Shown here: in pieces, positions 40,352-50,320 of the stretch | Numbering within the stretch: position 1 is the first letter of the stretch | How the letters are laid out: each line of letters opens with the position of its first letter | DNA from: Rhodanobacteraceae bacterium | Lineage (GTDB): Bacteria; Pseudomonadota; Gammaproteobacteria; Xanthomonadales; Ahniellaceae | Direction of reading: 5' to 3' | Length of the DNA stretch: 64,000 bases | Assembly: GCA_016708465.1 (NCBI GenBank) | Contig: JADJFT010000005.1 | Location: forward strand, 1 to 64,000 | Notes under the pieces: generated by a model | What the model saw: the letters and a program-made list of their open reading frames with translations, nothing else | Told to the model about the DNA's origin: nothing | Databases searched by the model: none | Made by a program: the position numbers and the translations under genes

Positions 40352-42013
40352 ATGCGCTCATTGATGTCCTTCCTGGCCCTGATCGCAGCGACGACAACCT
40401 TGGCCACACCTGCGCCGGCTGATCTGATCGTGCATGACGCACGCATCTATACGGTCGATGCCAATCATCCAGTAGTCAACGCGCTGGTTGTGCGTGGTGG
40501 ACGGGTCGTCTTCGTCGGCAGCGAGCGTGAGGCAATGAGTTTCCGCGCGGCGAAAACGCAATTGCTCGATCTCGATGGTGCCACCGTCATTCCGGGCATG
40601 ATCGATGCACACGCACACCTGCTCGGATTGGGGCAGAGCCTGCAAACCATCGACTTGCGCGGTACATCCTCGTTCGATGCGGTGATTGCGAAGGTGGTCG
40701 AACGTCGCGCCGCGACTGCAAGTGGCCGCTGGATCGTCGGTCGTGGCTGGGACCAAAATGACTGGGCCGATACGCGCTTCCCAGAACACACGGCTTTGAG
40801 CGCCAAGACAACTGATCATCCGGTGCTGCTTGAGCGCGTCGATGGTCATGCCGTATTGGTCAATGCCGCGGCCATGACGGCAGCGGGCATCACCAGTGAC
40901 AGCGATGATCCCGATGGTGGCCGCATCGAGCGTGATGCCAATGGCGCACCCACCGGCGTGTTGGTCGACAATGCCATCGATCTAGTGGCGAAGGTGATGC
41001 CAGCGTCGACCGCAGATGAGTTGCGTGACGCAGTGACGCTCGCCATTGCCGAGTTGCAACGCTGGGGCTTGACCGGCATCCATGACGCTGGCGTTACCCG
41101 CGGTGTCATCGGCGTGTACGAAGCGATGGCGCGGGAAGGCCAATTTGGACTGCGCAACTACGTGATGGTGGCTGGCAGTGATGACGACATTGGCTGGGCA
41201 CTGGCGCGCGGCGCACAGAACGGTTTGTACGATGGCCGCCTGTGGCTGCGCTCGATCAAACTCTCCGCCGACGGTGCGCTCGGATCACGCGGTGCTTGGC
41301 TGCTCGAACCCTATGCTGATGCGCCGGGCCAATCCGGTCTGGCGACCTTGCCGAGCGGGCGCGTACGTGACGTCGCTATCAAGGCGCTGAAGGCCGGCTT
41401 TCAGGTCAACATCCATGCGATCGGTGATCGCGCCAATCGCGTCGTACTCGACGAACTGACGCAGGCACTGGATGCCGTTCCAGTCGCCGATCACCGCTTC
41501 CGCATCGAACATGCGCAGATCCTGCATCCGGATGATCTTGCCCGTTTCGCCGAACTTGGCGTAATTCCAAGCATGCAAAGCAGCCACCAGACCAGCGATA
41601 TGTATTGGGCCGGCGTCCGCATTGGTCCGACGCGTGAACTCGGCGCTTACGCTTGGCGCTCGCTGCTCGACACCGGGGTGATCATTCCGAATGGTTCCGA
41701 CCTGCCGGTCGAATTGCCAAATCCGTTGATTTCTTTCCACGCTGCCGTGTCGCGCCAAGACGCGAAGAACTGGCCCGCTAGCGGCTGGCATCCAGAGCAG
41801 CGGATGACTCGCGATGAAGCCTTGAAGTCGATGACGTTATGGCCGGCGCAGGCGGCGTTCATGGAGGCCGACGTTGGGTCGCTCAGCCCCGGCAAGCGCG
41901 CCGATTTCGTTGTGCTTGACCAAGACCTGATGCGTGTCGCGCCGGAATTGATCCTGCGCACGCGCGTGCGCCAGACGTGGCTCGGCGGCGAGCGCGTCTA
42001 CGCCGCGGAATAA
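40352..42013 (+). CDS. Exported amidohydrolase family protein (YtcJ-like)
   Basis: ATG 40352 starts a signal peptide (MRSLMSFLALIAATTTLATP). The enzyme is a metal-dependent amidohydrolase of the YtcJ/amidohydrolase_3 type: LIVHDARIYTVDANHPVVNA, VIPGMIDAHAHLLGLGQ (metal-binding HAH), GRGWDQNDW, KLSADGALGSRGAWL, VNIHAIGDRANRVV, FRIEHAQI, GVIPSMQSSHQTSD, NGSDLPVE and the closing GKRADFVVLDQDL. All metal ligands appear present. About 553 residues, normal length. Export to the periplasm is inferred from the leader. Substrate unknown; this family hydrolyses various amides or formamides. Confidence 0.85.
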   Translation: MRSLMSFLALIAATTTLATPAPADLIVHDARIYTVDANHPVVNALVVRGGRVVFVGSEREAMSFRAAKTQLLDLDGATVIPGMIDAHAHLLGLGQSLQTIDLRGTSSFDAVIAKVVERRAATASGRWIVGRGWDQNDWADTRFPEHTALSAKTTDHPVLLERVDGHAVLVNAAAMTAAGITSDSDDPDGGRIERDANGAPTGVLVDNAIDLVAKVMPASTADELRDAVTLAIAELQRWGLTGIHDAGVTRGVIGVYEAMAREGQFGLRNYVMVAGSDDDIGWALARGAQNGLYDGRLWLRSIKLSADGALGSRGAWLLEPYADAPGQSGLATLPSGRVRDVAIKALKAGFQVNIHAIGDRANRVVLDELTQALDAVPVADHRFRIEHAQILHPDDLARFAELGVIPSMQSSHQTSDMYWAGVRIGPTRELGAYAWRSLLDTGVIIPNGSDLPVELPNPLISFHAAVSRQDAKNWPASGWHPEQRMTRDEALKSMTLWPAQAAFMEADVGSLSPGKRADFVVLDQDLMRVAPELILRTRVRQTWLGGERVYAAE

Positions 42014-42017
42014 TCAA

Positions 42018-42040
42018 ATGGCGGCAGTTTGAGCCGCCAT
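42018..42040. terminator. Hairpin between convergent genes
   Basis: ATGGCGGC (42018-42025) pairs perfectly with GCCGCCAT (42033-42040) around a 7-nt loop, just after the amidohydrolase stop and before the end of the convergent rnk gene. No T-tract follows on either strand, so a terminator role is likely but not certain. Confidence 0.45.
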
Positions 42041-42077
42041 GAATCCGTCCACCTGTTTCTGTTGACAGGATCGGCAC

Positions 42078-42485
42078 TCAGCGATGCAGGTGGCCGGCGC
42101 GCTCGGGTTGATAGATGAGTTCCGCCACACACACATCGAGAAGGCGTCCGTCCGGACCCGGCCATTCGATACTGTCGCCGACGGTCATCCCGAGCATCGC
42201 CGCGCCCACGGGCGCCAGCACCGACACATTCGTGCCACCGCCCTGTGCATCACGCGGATAGACCAAGGTGCGCTCGAAGGTCTCGCCACCGCCGTTGCGG
42301 AAGCGCACAACAGAATTCATCGTGACCACATTAGCGGGCATCTGCTCTGGCTCGCGGATGTCGGCGCGGTCGAGTTCGGCCTGAAGCTGGATGCGCATCG
42401 GGGTATCGATGGGCAGATCGGCCAAGATGACCTCCAGTCGTTCGAGATCACGCGATGACACCGTGATGGCTGGCTTCGTATTCAT
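42078..42485 (-). CDS. rnk: Nucleoside diphosphate kinase regulator (Rnk, GreA/GreB C-terminal fold)
   Basis: ATG 42485 gives a 135-residue protein with a short N-terminal helical pair (SSRDLERLEVILADLPID, LQAELDRADIREPEQM) and the GreA/B-type FKBP domain: VVTMNSVVRFRNGGGETFER, TNVSVLAPVGAAMLGMTVGD and SIEWPGPDGR. This is the Rnk layout. Rnk binds RNA polymerase near the secondary channel but lacks the acidic tip of Gre factors. It influences nucleoside diphosphate kinase levels in Pseudomonas. Confidence 0.87.
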   Translation of the reverse strand: MNTKPAITVSSRDLERLEVILADLPIDTPMRIQLQAELDRADIREPEQMPANVVTMNSVVRFRNGGGETFERTLVYPRDAQGGGTNVSVLAPVGAAMLGMTVGDSIEWPGPDGRLLDVCVAELIYQPERAGHLHR

Positions 42486-42537
42486 GTTCACTCCGTCGGA
42501 AGCCGCTAGCTTGGACAGGCCGGACGGCAAAGGCAAG

Positions 42538-43353
42538 TCACCGCTTCGCGCTGACGAGCGCGGCACGGAATTCGCGCAGCTTGGCTTTGATTGCGCGTTC
42601 GTGCTGCGCGCCCATACGCATCAGCAACTTGTGGCCGGCGGATGCCGATTCAAGGTCGGCGTCGGCATAAACCCAGTTTCCCTTGTCGTCACGTACGACC
42701 GCGACCGGTGCTGGCGGCTCCGGCGCAGCCAGTAGATGATCGAGCACGGCGACGAAGCGGTCATTGAAATGGCCTTGGGGATAGCCGAGTTCCCGATACG
42801 CCTGTTGCAACAGGGGATAGAGACGCACGTACAACGCGACCGCTGCCGCGGTATCAACGCCGGTCAGCGCCGCGGCATGGGCCTCGTAGCGCGCGCTGTT
42901 GGCTGGACCAATCAGGGTGCTGTCGCCCTCCGTCTGCACGAAGAAGGATCCAGTCGCCGGCTTTACTGGCCAGAGTTGGCTCGAGACCTTGCGGTTCGGC
43001 AACGCATCAATGAAGGCGACGAATCGCGCAAGCAGATGTTCGGATACCAGCCATTGCGCCAGTTGTGGATGGGCGAACAAGGCATTCAATGCGTCGCGCA
43101 CGTAGCCGTCGCTGTCGAACAGGTCGGGCAGTGGCGCCGTTGGCATCGTCGCAACCGGCGGCATGATGGCTTCGACCGGGTATTGCGGGGTGCGCACGTC
43201 GTTCACCAACGGCGCAATCGGCACAGCGACCGCGGCCGGGGCTGCCGGCTTCACTGCTGGTCGCTGTAGTACATACCAAGCGCCACCACCGATGCCGACC
43301 AGAACGCCCGCCAGAATCAGCATGCGGGCCAAGGGATTGCGTTCGTCGTCCAT
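42538..43353 (-). CDS. DUF3014 family membrane-anchored protein
   Basis: ATG 43353 gives MDDERNPLARMLILAGVLVG and a single N-terminal membrane helix, then a Pro/Ala-rich linker and a helical domain: DSDGYVRDALNALFAHPQLA, FVAFIDALPNRKVSSQLWPV, ARYEAHAAALTGVDTAAAVA, LYPLLQQAYRELGYPQGHFN, VLDHLLAAPEPP and KLLMRMGAQHERAIKAKLRE. These are characteristic DUF3014 blocks. The domain should face the periplasm. Function unknown. It reads away from the divergent hydrolase gene at 43502. Confidence 0.85.
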   Translation of the reverse strand: MDDERNPLARMLILAGVLVGIGGGAWYVLQRPAVKPAAPAAVAVPIAPLVNDVRTPQYPVEAIMPPVATMPTAPLPDLFDSDGYVRDALNALFAHPQLAQWLVSEHLLARFVAFIDALPNRKVSSQLWPVKPATGSFFVQTEGDSTLIGPANSARYEAHAAALTGVDTAAAVALYVRLYPLLQQAYRELGYPQGHFNDRFVAVLDHLLAAPEPPAPVAVVRDDKGNWVYADADLESASAGHKLLMRMGAQHERAIKAKLREFRAALVSAKR

Positions 43354-43501
43354 GGTGCGGTCCTCTTCGAATAGCGCCGACGCGGCCTCCTCAATCTGCC
43401 TCGGCCCGCCTGAATACAAGCCGCACAGACGCGCGCTGGTGCCGGGGTCGGCGTGCCGTGTAAGGTCCAAAGCCCATCTTGCGGCGAACCACCACGACGC
43501 C

Positions 43502-44431
43502 ATGACACCGGAATCCGAGTTGCCGCCAACTCAATCGCTGCGTCGCGCTGGCGTCGAGATTGACTACGCGACGCACGGCCCGGAAACCGGTGCGCCCCTG
43601 CTGCTGGCCATGGGGCTAGGCATGCAGCGCACCGCTTGGCCAACGTCGTTGCTCGACGCTTTCGTGCAGCAAGGTTTTCGCTGCATCAGCTTCGACAATC
43701 GCGATATCGGTCTGAGCAGCCGTTACGACGAACACGGCACGCCGCCGTTGCATCGCGTCATTGCGGCGCGCCTGCTACACCGTCGCTATCAGACGCCGTA
43801 TATGCTCGCGGATATCGCCGACGATGGCATCGCCGTGCTCGATCATCTCGGCATCGCACAGGCGCATGTGCTCGGAATGTCGATGGGCGGCATGGTCGCG
43901 CAGCACATTGCTGTGCGGCATGCACCACGAGTGCAGTCATTGACCCTGATGGCGACCAGCAGCGGTCGCCTCGGTCTACCGTTGCCGGCAGCGCGCGTGT
44001 TGCGATTGATGCTGTCGCGACCGCAGGATCGCACCAGCGTCGATGCCGCAACCCGCTATCTGGTCGGTATGTTCAGCGCCATCGGCAGTCCGGATTTTCC
44101 AACAGCAACCGACGAAATGATCCGCCGCGCCCACGCCAGCCTGCGGCGCGCGCCCACCGGCAATGGTGTCGCACGCCAACTCGCCGCAATCATCAGTGAC
44201 GGCGACCGCACGCCGTTGCTGCGCCGCCTCGATGTGCCGACATTAATCTTGCACGGCACTCACGACGTCATGGTGCCGCTGGCGCATGGTCGCCAACTGG
44301 CGAGCGTAATTCCAGGATCGCGTCTGCACAGCATCCGCGGCTGGGGCCATGACTTGCCGGATGCCTTGAGCACGGACTTCGCTGCGGCGTTGGCGCGACA
44401 TGCACTGCAGTCGCCGCCGCCGCTGACCTGA
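43502..44431 (+). CDS. Alpha/beta hydrolase
   Basis: ATG 43502; 309 residues of the alpha/beta-hydrolase superfamily. It shows PLLLAMGLGMQRTAWPTSLL (oxyanion region), FDNRDIGLSSRYDEHGT, nucleophile elbow GMSMGGMVAQ (Ser), VPTLILHGTHDVMVPLAHG (Asp) and RGWGHDLP (His). The lid region resembles ester or lactone hydrolases of the AknC/RdmC-like type. There is no signal peptide, so it is cytoplasmic. Natural substrate not predictable. Confidence 0.85.
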   Translation: MTPESELPPTQSLRRAGVEIDYATHGPETGAPLLLAMGLGMQRTAWPTSLLDAFVQQGFRCISFDNRDIGLSSRYDEHGTPPLHRVIAARLLHRRYQTPYMLADIADDGIAVLDHLGIAQAHVLGMSMGGMVAQHIAVRHAPRVQSLTLMATSSGRLGLPLPAARVLRLMLSRPQDRTSVDAATRYLVGMFSAIGSPDFPTATDEMIRRAHASLRRAPTGNGVARQLAAIISDGDRTPLLRRLDVPTLILHGTHDVMVPLAHGRQLASVIPGSRLHSIRGWGHDLPDALSTDFAAALARHALQSPPPLT

Positions 44432-44497
44432 ATACGTCGTCACGACGTGCCCTACGTGGCTCCTCTACACTGCACGCGATGATCAAGAGGACGGAGC

Positions 44498-45544
44498 ATG
44501 GGCGGTTGGATGTTGTATGGCGCAAATGGATACACCGCAAAGCTGATCCTCGATCTCGCATTGCAAGCCGGGCAGCGGCCAGTTTTGGCAGGGCGAAACC
44601 GCGACGCGATCAACGCGTTGGCGAAGCAGCATGATCTGCCGGCGCGCATCTTCGACCTTGAACATCCGGACACGCTGGCATCAGCGTTGAGCGGCATCGA
44701 TGCGGTGCTGCATTGCGCCGGTCCGTTCTCGGCGACCGCGGCACCGATGCTCGACGGCTGCCTGCAAGTTGGTGCGCACTACCTCGATATCACCGGCGAA
44801 ATTTCCGTGTTCAAGCACTGCCATGAGCAACACGATCGCGCCAAGGCAGCCGGTATCGTGGTGATACCGGGCACCGGTTTCGACGTCGTACCGACCGATT
44901 CGCTGGCTGCAATCCTGAAGCGCGAGCTACCCGAGGCGCATGAGTTGGTACTGGCCTTCGATGCCGGTGGTGGGCCGAGCCAAGGCACGGCGAAAACTGC
45001 AGTCGAGGGGCTGGCCAGTGGCGGCAAAGTGCGGCGCAATGGTGAGCTGCTGTCGGTGCCACTGGCCTATAAGACACGCGAATTCGAGTTCGACGGCGCG
45101 CGCCGCTTCGCGATGACGATTCCCTGGGGCGATGTCTACACCGCTTACATTTCCACCGGTATCCCGAATATCGAGGTGTACATGGGCGTGTCGCCGAAGA
45201 CCGCTGAGCGCGTCCGTCGCCTGAACTGGGTGCGGCCTCTGCTTGGGCTGGGTTTCGTGCAACGCTGGCTGAAATCGCAAACGGAAAAGCGCGGACCAGG
45301 ACCGAGCGACGATCATCGTGGGCGCACTGGTGCCACCGTATGGGGCGAAGTGCGCAGCGCCGGTGGTCGCGAAGTGTGCAAGGTATTGACGACACCGAAT
45401 GGCTACGATCTCACCGCGCACTCGGCACTCGCGATCATGAACCGTATTCTTGCGACACCGCCGGCCGGTGGCTTCTACACCGCATCGCAACTGATGGGGC
45501 CAGAGTTCGTGCCGACATTGCCAGGTGTGCAGTTGCACGGGTGA
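44498..45544 (+). CDS. Saccharopine dehydrogenase-like / trans-acting enoyl reductase family protein
   Basis: ATG 44498 opens a Rossmann fold with a variant dinucleotide loop (WMLYGANGYTAKLILDLALQ), followed by PVLAGRNRDAINALA, VLHCAGPFSATAAPMLDGCL, HYLDITGEISVFKHC and GFDVVPTDSLAAIL. This matches the saccharopine-dehydrogenase-like NAD(P) domain used by trans-acting enoyl reductases. 348 residues. It probably reduces a hydrophobic substrate, but nothing in the neighbourhood identifies it. Confidence 0.8.
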   Translation: MGGWMLYGANGYTAKLILDLALQAGQRPVLAGRNRDAINALAKQHDLPARIFDLEHPDTLASALSGIDAVLHCAGPFSATAAPMLDGCLQVGAHYLDITGEISVFKHCHEQHDRAKAAGIVVIPGTGFDVVPTDSLAAILKRELPEAHELVLAFDAGGGPSQGTAKTAVEGLASGGKVRRNGELLSVPLAYKTREFEFDGARRFAMTIPWGDVYTAYISTGIPNIEVYMGVSPKTAERVRRLNWVRPLLGLGFVQRWLKSQTEKRGPGPSDDHRGRTGATVWGEVRSAGGREVCKVLTTPNGYDLTAHSALAIMNRILATPPAGGFYTASQLMGPEFVPTLPGVQLHG

Positions 45545-45598
45545 GTTATTCACGCGACGTCGCTAGACTGCGCGCCCTTTGCCTATCGGACAACAGCC

Positions 45599-46165
45599 AT
45601 GAGTGATCACAGTGGGCGCGCGGACAACAAGCGACTAGGCGTTTTGGCGACGTTGATTTTTTCGTCGCGTTGGCTGCAGCTGCCGCTGTACATCGGCCTG
45701 ATCATCGCGCAAGTCGTCTATGTCGTGCTGTTCCTGCGTGAGTTGATGCACCTTAGCGCACATGCGTTTGACTACACCGAACAGCAGATCATGCTCGCGG
45801 TACTCGGCCTGATCGATGTGGTGATGATTTCCAATCTACTGATCATGGTGATCGTCGGTGGCTACGAGACCTTCGTCTCGCGGCTGCAGTTGCAAGGGCA
45901 TCCGGACCAGCCGGAGTGGCTGTCGCACGTCAATGCCGGCGTGCTCAAGGTCAAACTCGCGACTGCGATCATCGGCATCAGCTCGATCCATCTGCTCAAG
46001 ACGTTCATCGAGGCCGGACAAGTCGGAATGGCAGGCGCCAAAGTCACTTGGGACGGTGTGATGTGGCAGACCATTATCCACATGGCCTTCATCCTCTCGG
46101 CCATCGGCATCGCCTGGGTCGATCACTTGATGAATACGGCTATGCCGAGCAAGCAGAAGCACTGA
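45599..46165 (+). CDS. yqhA: UPF0114/YqhA family inner-membrane protein
   Basis: 188 residues with four predicted membrane helices (LQLPLYIGLIIAQVVYVVLF, LAVLGLIDVVMISNLLIMVI, ATAIIGISSIHLLKTFIEAG and IIHMAFILSAIGIAWVDHL). It contains the family hallmark IFSSRWLQLPLYIGL and IVGGYETFVSRL. This is the TIGR00645/YqhA family; function unknown. It is convergent with the LytTR regulator, with 7 bases between the stops. Confidence 0.9.
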   Translation: MSDHSGRADNKRLGVLATLIFSSRWLQLPLYIGLIIAQVVYVVLFLRELMHLSAHAFDYTEQQIMLAVLGLIDVVMISNLLIMVIVGGYETFVSRLQLQGHPDQPEWLSHVNAGVLKVKLATAIIGISSIHLLKTFIEAGQVGMAGAKVTWDGVMWQTIIHMAFILSAIGIAWVDHLMNTAMPSKQKH

Positions 46166-46172
46166 CCGGCAG

Positions 46173-46932
46173 TTAGTGCTCGATCGCCAATGCCCGGTAC
46201 AGCGCATCACGATAGGTGCGCGACAGCCCTAGTTCAGTATTGTCTTTGAGCACCACGGTGTGGTCGCCGTTGTACAGCGGCAGCAACTTCGCGACGCGGC
46301 TGAGGTTGACGATGCGCGAGCGGTGGATACGCGCGAAGCGTTTCGGGTCAAGCCGCGTTTCCATCTTGGTGAGTGTTTCGCGCAGAATCAGGGGTTTCGT
46401 TGCCGGTGCGAATGCACAGATAGTTGCCGGCAGACTCGATCCAGTCGATATCGTCCAGCGCCAGCAGGCGGATACCGTGGTCGACTGGCAGCGATAGTCG
46501 ATCCGGATAATGCGTCTCACCGCCGAGTTGCTGTAGTTGTGCGACCAGTTGCGGCGACCATTGCGCACGTCGCGCACGCACGCGCTCGACGGCCTGCTTC
46601 AGGCGTTCCGGTTCTACCGGCTTCAGTAGATAGTCGATGGCATCAGCCGCAAACGCGCGAACCGCGTGCTGGTCGTAGGCGGTGACAAATACGACGGCCG
46701 GGCGCAAGCTTTCGGGCAAGTCTGCAATCAACGCGAAGCCATCGCGTTCCGGCATCTCGATGTCCAGGAAAATCAATTCCGGCGCATGCTCGTGCACCCG
46801 TTCCAAGGCATCGGTGACATTGGCGGCTTCGCCGACGATCTCAATGTCTTCGATCATGCCGAGCAAGCGCCGCAAACGGTCACGGGCAAACTACACATCA
46901 TCGACGATCAGGCAGCGCAGTGGTGTACTCAT
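46173..46932 (-). pseudogene. LytTR-type response regulator, interrupted by a stop and a frameshift
   Basis: ATG 46932 overlaps the sensor kinase stop (46929-46932) and starts MSTPLRCLIVDDV, but a TAG at 46891-46893 follows at codon 14. Reading on, the receiver is intact: FARDRLRRLLGMIEDIEIV, LIFLDIEMPERDGF (phospho-acceptor Asp), VTAYDQHAV and YLLKPVEPERL. The LytTR DNA-binding domain (RLLALDDIDWIESAGNYLCI) then shifts frame at a C4 run (46391-46394). Removing one C gives NETLILRETLTKMETRLDPK, FARIHRSRIVNLSRV and a natural end at 46173. Two defects in one gene could mean decay, but the frame-correct reading and the intact partner kinase favour consensus errors. Confidence 0.7.
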
Positions 46933-47951
46933 ACGATCTCCACAGGTTGTGGCGGTAACAGCAGGCGTACCTCGAAGCCGCCATTCGTGCGCCCCGTCGC
47001 TTGCATGCGTGCGACGCCGCCATAGAGGACGTCGAGCCGCCGCCGCAGGTTGCCAAGACCGATGCCTTCCTGCAATGGCGCCCGCCCGCCGACGCCGTCG
47101 TCGGACACGATGACCTCAAGCGCTGCACCGTCGCGCCGCGCCTGCACGCGCACGCGGCCACCATCGCGCTTCGGTGCGAGACCATGACGTATGGCGTTTT
47201 CGACGAGCGGTTGCAGCAACAGGCTGGGTACGACGAGGCTGCGCAGTTCGGCGGTGACATCGATATCTACCTGCAAGCGATCACGCATCAGCGCGCGGTG
47301 AATATCGAGATAAGCCTCAAGAAAATCGAGTTCTTCGGCCAGCGTTGCAAAATGCTTGTCACTGTCGGACAGCGATCGCCGCAGCAGTTCCGAAAGCCGC
47401 AGGATCAGGCGTTCGGTCAAGCTCGCGTCTTGATGCGCGAGTTCGGCCAGCGCGTTCAACGTGTTGAACAGGAAATGCGGATCAAGCTGAGCGCGCAATG
47501 CCGTCAGTTGCGCATCGACATGTGAGCGTTCAACCTCGAGGTAGCGCCGCCACCATGCATAACCATGGCAGGCAATCGCGGTCAGCGCGTAGAGCATGAT
47601 ATTGGTCGCAGTGACGCCGGAAAGCTGCATTACCACCAGCTTTCCCGGCGGTTCGCTGCGTCCGATCAATGTTAGCCAGATCACCATCAGCAGCAAGTGC
47701 ACGCCCGCCAGAAGCAAGGCCGCTAGTGCGTGTACGCCAAAGCCGCGCGCGGCATGTTGTTCGCGGATCGGCCAGCGTTGCGTGATGCGCCAGACGATGG
47801 GCGTGAACGCCGCCCAGATGATCCAGATGCCGAAATTCGACAGGATAATCACCGGGTCTGGGTCGCTGGCACCGCGCACCGCCGCCATGATCAGTTGCTG
47901 TGGTACGTACAGCAGGCCAAGACTGAACCAGAACAACAAGACCCAAGTCAT
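46929..47951 (-). CDS. LytS/YehU-type sensor histidine kinase
   Basis: 340 residues. The N-terminal half has four membrane helices (FWFSLGLLYVPQQLIMAAV, IIWAAFTPIVW, LLAGVHLLLMVIWLTLIG and TATNIMLYALTAIACHGYAW) and no large sensor loop. The cytoplasmic part is the His_kinase type: LRAQLDPHFLFNTLNALAEL (phospho-acceptor His in the PHFLFN box), VPSLLLQPLVENAIRHGL (N-box) and SDDGVGGRAPLQEGIGLGNL (G-box). It overlaps the LytTR regulator by four bases and forms a two-component system with it. The signal is unknown. Confidence 0.88.
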   Translation of the reverse strand: MTWVLLFWFSLGLLYVPQQLIMAAVRGASDPDPVIILSNFGIWIIWAAFTPIVWRITQRWPIREQHAARGFGVHALAALLLAGVHLLLMVIWLTLIGRSEPPGKLVVMQLSGVTATNIMLYALTAIACHGYAWWRRYLEVERSHVDAQLTALRAQLDPHFLFNTLNALAELAHQDASLTERLILRLSELLRRSLSDSDKHFATLAEELDFLEAYLDIHRALMRDRLQVDIDVTAELRSLVVPSLLLQPLVENAIRHGLAPKRDGGRVRVQARRDGAALEVIVSDDGVGGRAPLQEGIGLGNLRRRLDVLYGGVARMQATGRTNGGFEVRLLLPPQPVEIV

Positions 47952-48099
47952 GGGTCGATTGCGTAGCGCGCGCCAAGGGGCGGGAGGTTGGAATCGTCAT
48001 GCTGACATTGTGGCGCGCCGATGCGGCTGTCAGTGTCGGTGCGGGATCATCGGTGCCGACGAAGGGATGGAACCATGCGGCGGTCGGTACAATCAGCCG

Positions 48100-50300
48100 A
48101 TGGACGTTTCCCATTTGCTTGACGCGCTCAATCCGGCGCAGCGCGAGGCGGTGTGCGCGCCACGCGGGCACTATTTGGTGCTCGCCGGGGCGGGCAGCGG
48201 TAAGACCCGCGTACTGACGCATCGCATGGCTTGGCTCACCGAAGTCGAGCGCGCGTCGCCGTGGTCGGTGTTGGCTGTCACCTTCACCAACAAAGCGGCG
48301 GGCGAAATGCGCGGCCGCGCCGAGTTGCTGATGCCGCAGGGCACGCGCGGCCTCTGGGTCGGCACCTTTCACGGCATTGCGCATCGCTGGTTGCGTCAAC
48401 ATTGGCGAGAAGCTGTGTTACCGGAAACCTTCCAGATCCTCGATGCGGACGATCAAATCCGGCTCGTCAAGCGCGTGAACGCCGATCTTGGTCTGGAAGA
48501 GTCGCGCTGGCCGGCACGGCAAGCGGCATGGTTCATCAACAGTATGAAGGACGAAGGCAAGCGTCCTGGCGCCATCGCCACCGACTACAACCCGGCAACG
48601 CGCACCCTGATCGACATCTACAGCGCTTACGAGGAGCGTTGCCAACGCGCGGGTCTGGTCGATTTTGCCGAGTTGCTGCTGCGCACACACGAAACGCTGC
48701 TACGCGACAGCGCGTTGCTGGCGCATTACCGCAGTCGTTTCGAGCACCTGCTGATCGACGAATTCCAAGACACCAATACCTTGCAGTACGCCTTTGTTCG
48801 GCTGCTTGCCGGAGATCGTGCCAGCGTCTTCGTCGTCGGCGACGACGATCAGGCGATCTATGGCTGGCGCGGCGCGAAGGTCGAAAACGTACAGCAGTTC
48901 TTGCGCGACTTCCCGAATGCGGTGACGATCAAGCTCGAACAGAACTACCGATCGACCGCGAACATCCTTGGCGCTGCGAACGCGGTGATCGCGCGGAATG
49001 GTGGACGTCTCGGTAAGGACCTGTGGACCAGCGCCGGCGACGGTGACGCGATTGATCTGTATGCCGCCTACAACGAACAAGACGAAGCACGCTTCGTGAT
49101 TGAACGCATCCAGCGCTGGGTGCGCGAAGGCGGCTCGGCGCGCGACGCCGCGATCCTGTATCGCTCGAACGCGCAGTCTCGACTATTTGAAGAAGCCTTG
49201 ATGGTGCAGGGCATGAAATATCGCGTCTACGGCGGCCTGCGCTTCTTTGAGCGTGCCGAAGTGAAAGATGCACTCGCGTATCTGCGTCTTGCCTTGATGC
49301 GCGAAGATGATGCTGCCTTCGAGCGCGCAGTGAATACGCCGCCGCGCGGTATCGGTGAGCGCACACTCGATGCGTTGCGCATGCGTGCGCGTGATGCACG
49401 CTCGTCGCTATGGGCTGCGGTCGAAGCGGAACTTGCTGGTGGAGCACTGGCGGCGCGCGCAAAAACCGCCTTGCGAGGCTTCATCGAACTGATTGGAAAA
49501 CTGGCGATGGACAGCGCCGAGGCGTCGCTCGCCGAACGCATGACGCTGGCGATCGAGGCGGCGCGACTGAAGCCGTATTACGAAGCCGAAGGCAAGGGCC
49601 AGGCGGAATCGCGTAGCGACAACCTCGATGAGTTAATCAACGTGGCCGCGCGCTTTGAGCGCAGTGTCGACGACGCCGAGGCCGGGCTCAGCGAGGTCGC
49701 CGCTTTCCTCGCCCACGCAACCTCGAGGCGGGCGAGGCATCAGGCGAAGCCTGGGAAGACTGTGTGCAGTTGATGACCCTGCATTCGGCCAAGGGCCTTG
49801 AGTTCCCACTGGTGTTTCTGGTCGGTCTCGAAGACGGCTTATTCCCCAGCCAGAAATCACTGGAGCAGGACGACCGCCTGGAAGAGGAGCGGCGCCTCGC
49901 CTACGTCGGTATCACGCGTGCGCGCCAGAAGTTGGTGCTGGTGTATGCCGAGTCGCGGCGCTGGCATGGTCAGGAAACCTACAACCGGCCATCGCGTTTT
50001 ATCGGTGAAATTCCGAAAGCGCTGCTCGCCGAAGTCCGGCCCAGGGTGCAGGTGAGCCGGCCAATGGGCGGCTTCGGTCGCAGCGTGGAAGCGTTCTTGT
50101 CCGAACGCGGCTTGTTGCGCGGTGGCCTGGTCGAATTGCCACCGATCAAGCTCGGAGCGCGGGTGACGCACGCCAGCTTCGGCGAAGGCGTAGTGACAAA
50201 CTTCGAAGGCGCCGGATCCTCGGCGCGAGTACAGGTGAACTTCACCGATGGCGGCGCCAAGTGGTTGGTGTTGGCATTCGCGAACTTGAGCATGCTGTGA
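48100..50300 (+). CDS. uvrD: ATP-dependent DNA helicase UvrD/Rep family (frameshifted)
   Basis: ATG 48100 begins MDVSHLLDALNPAQREAVCA. SF1A motifs follow in order: Walker A LAGAGSGKTRVLTHR, VLAVTFTNKAAGEMR (Ia), VGTFHGIAHR, LLIDEFQDTN (II), VVGDDDQAIYGWRGA (III) and LEQNYRSTANIL (IV). Motif V/VI (LMTLHSAKGLEFPLVFLVGL, EERRLAYVGITRARQKL) lies in the next frame. One C missing from the run at 49721-49722 separates them; restoring it gives FLAHATLEAGEASGEAWEDC and one protein of about 733 residues, standard for UvrD. The C-terminal LGARVTHASFGEGVV motif is also typical. UvrD acts in mismatch and excision repair and would be costly to lose, so an error in the consensus is likely. Confidence 0.88.
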
Positions 50301-50320
50301 TCAGCAAACAGGACGAGTCG

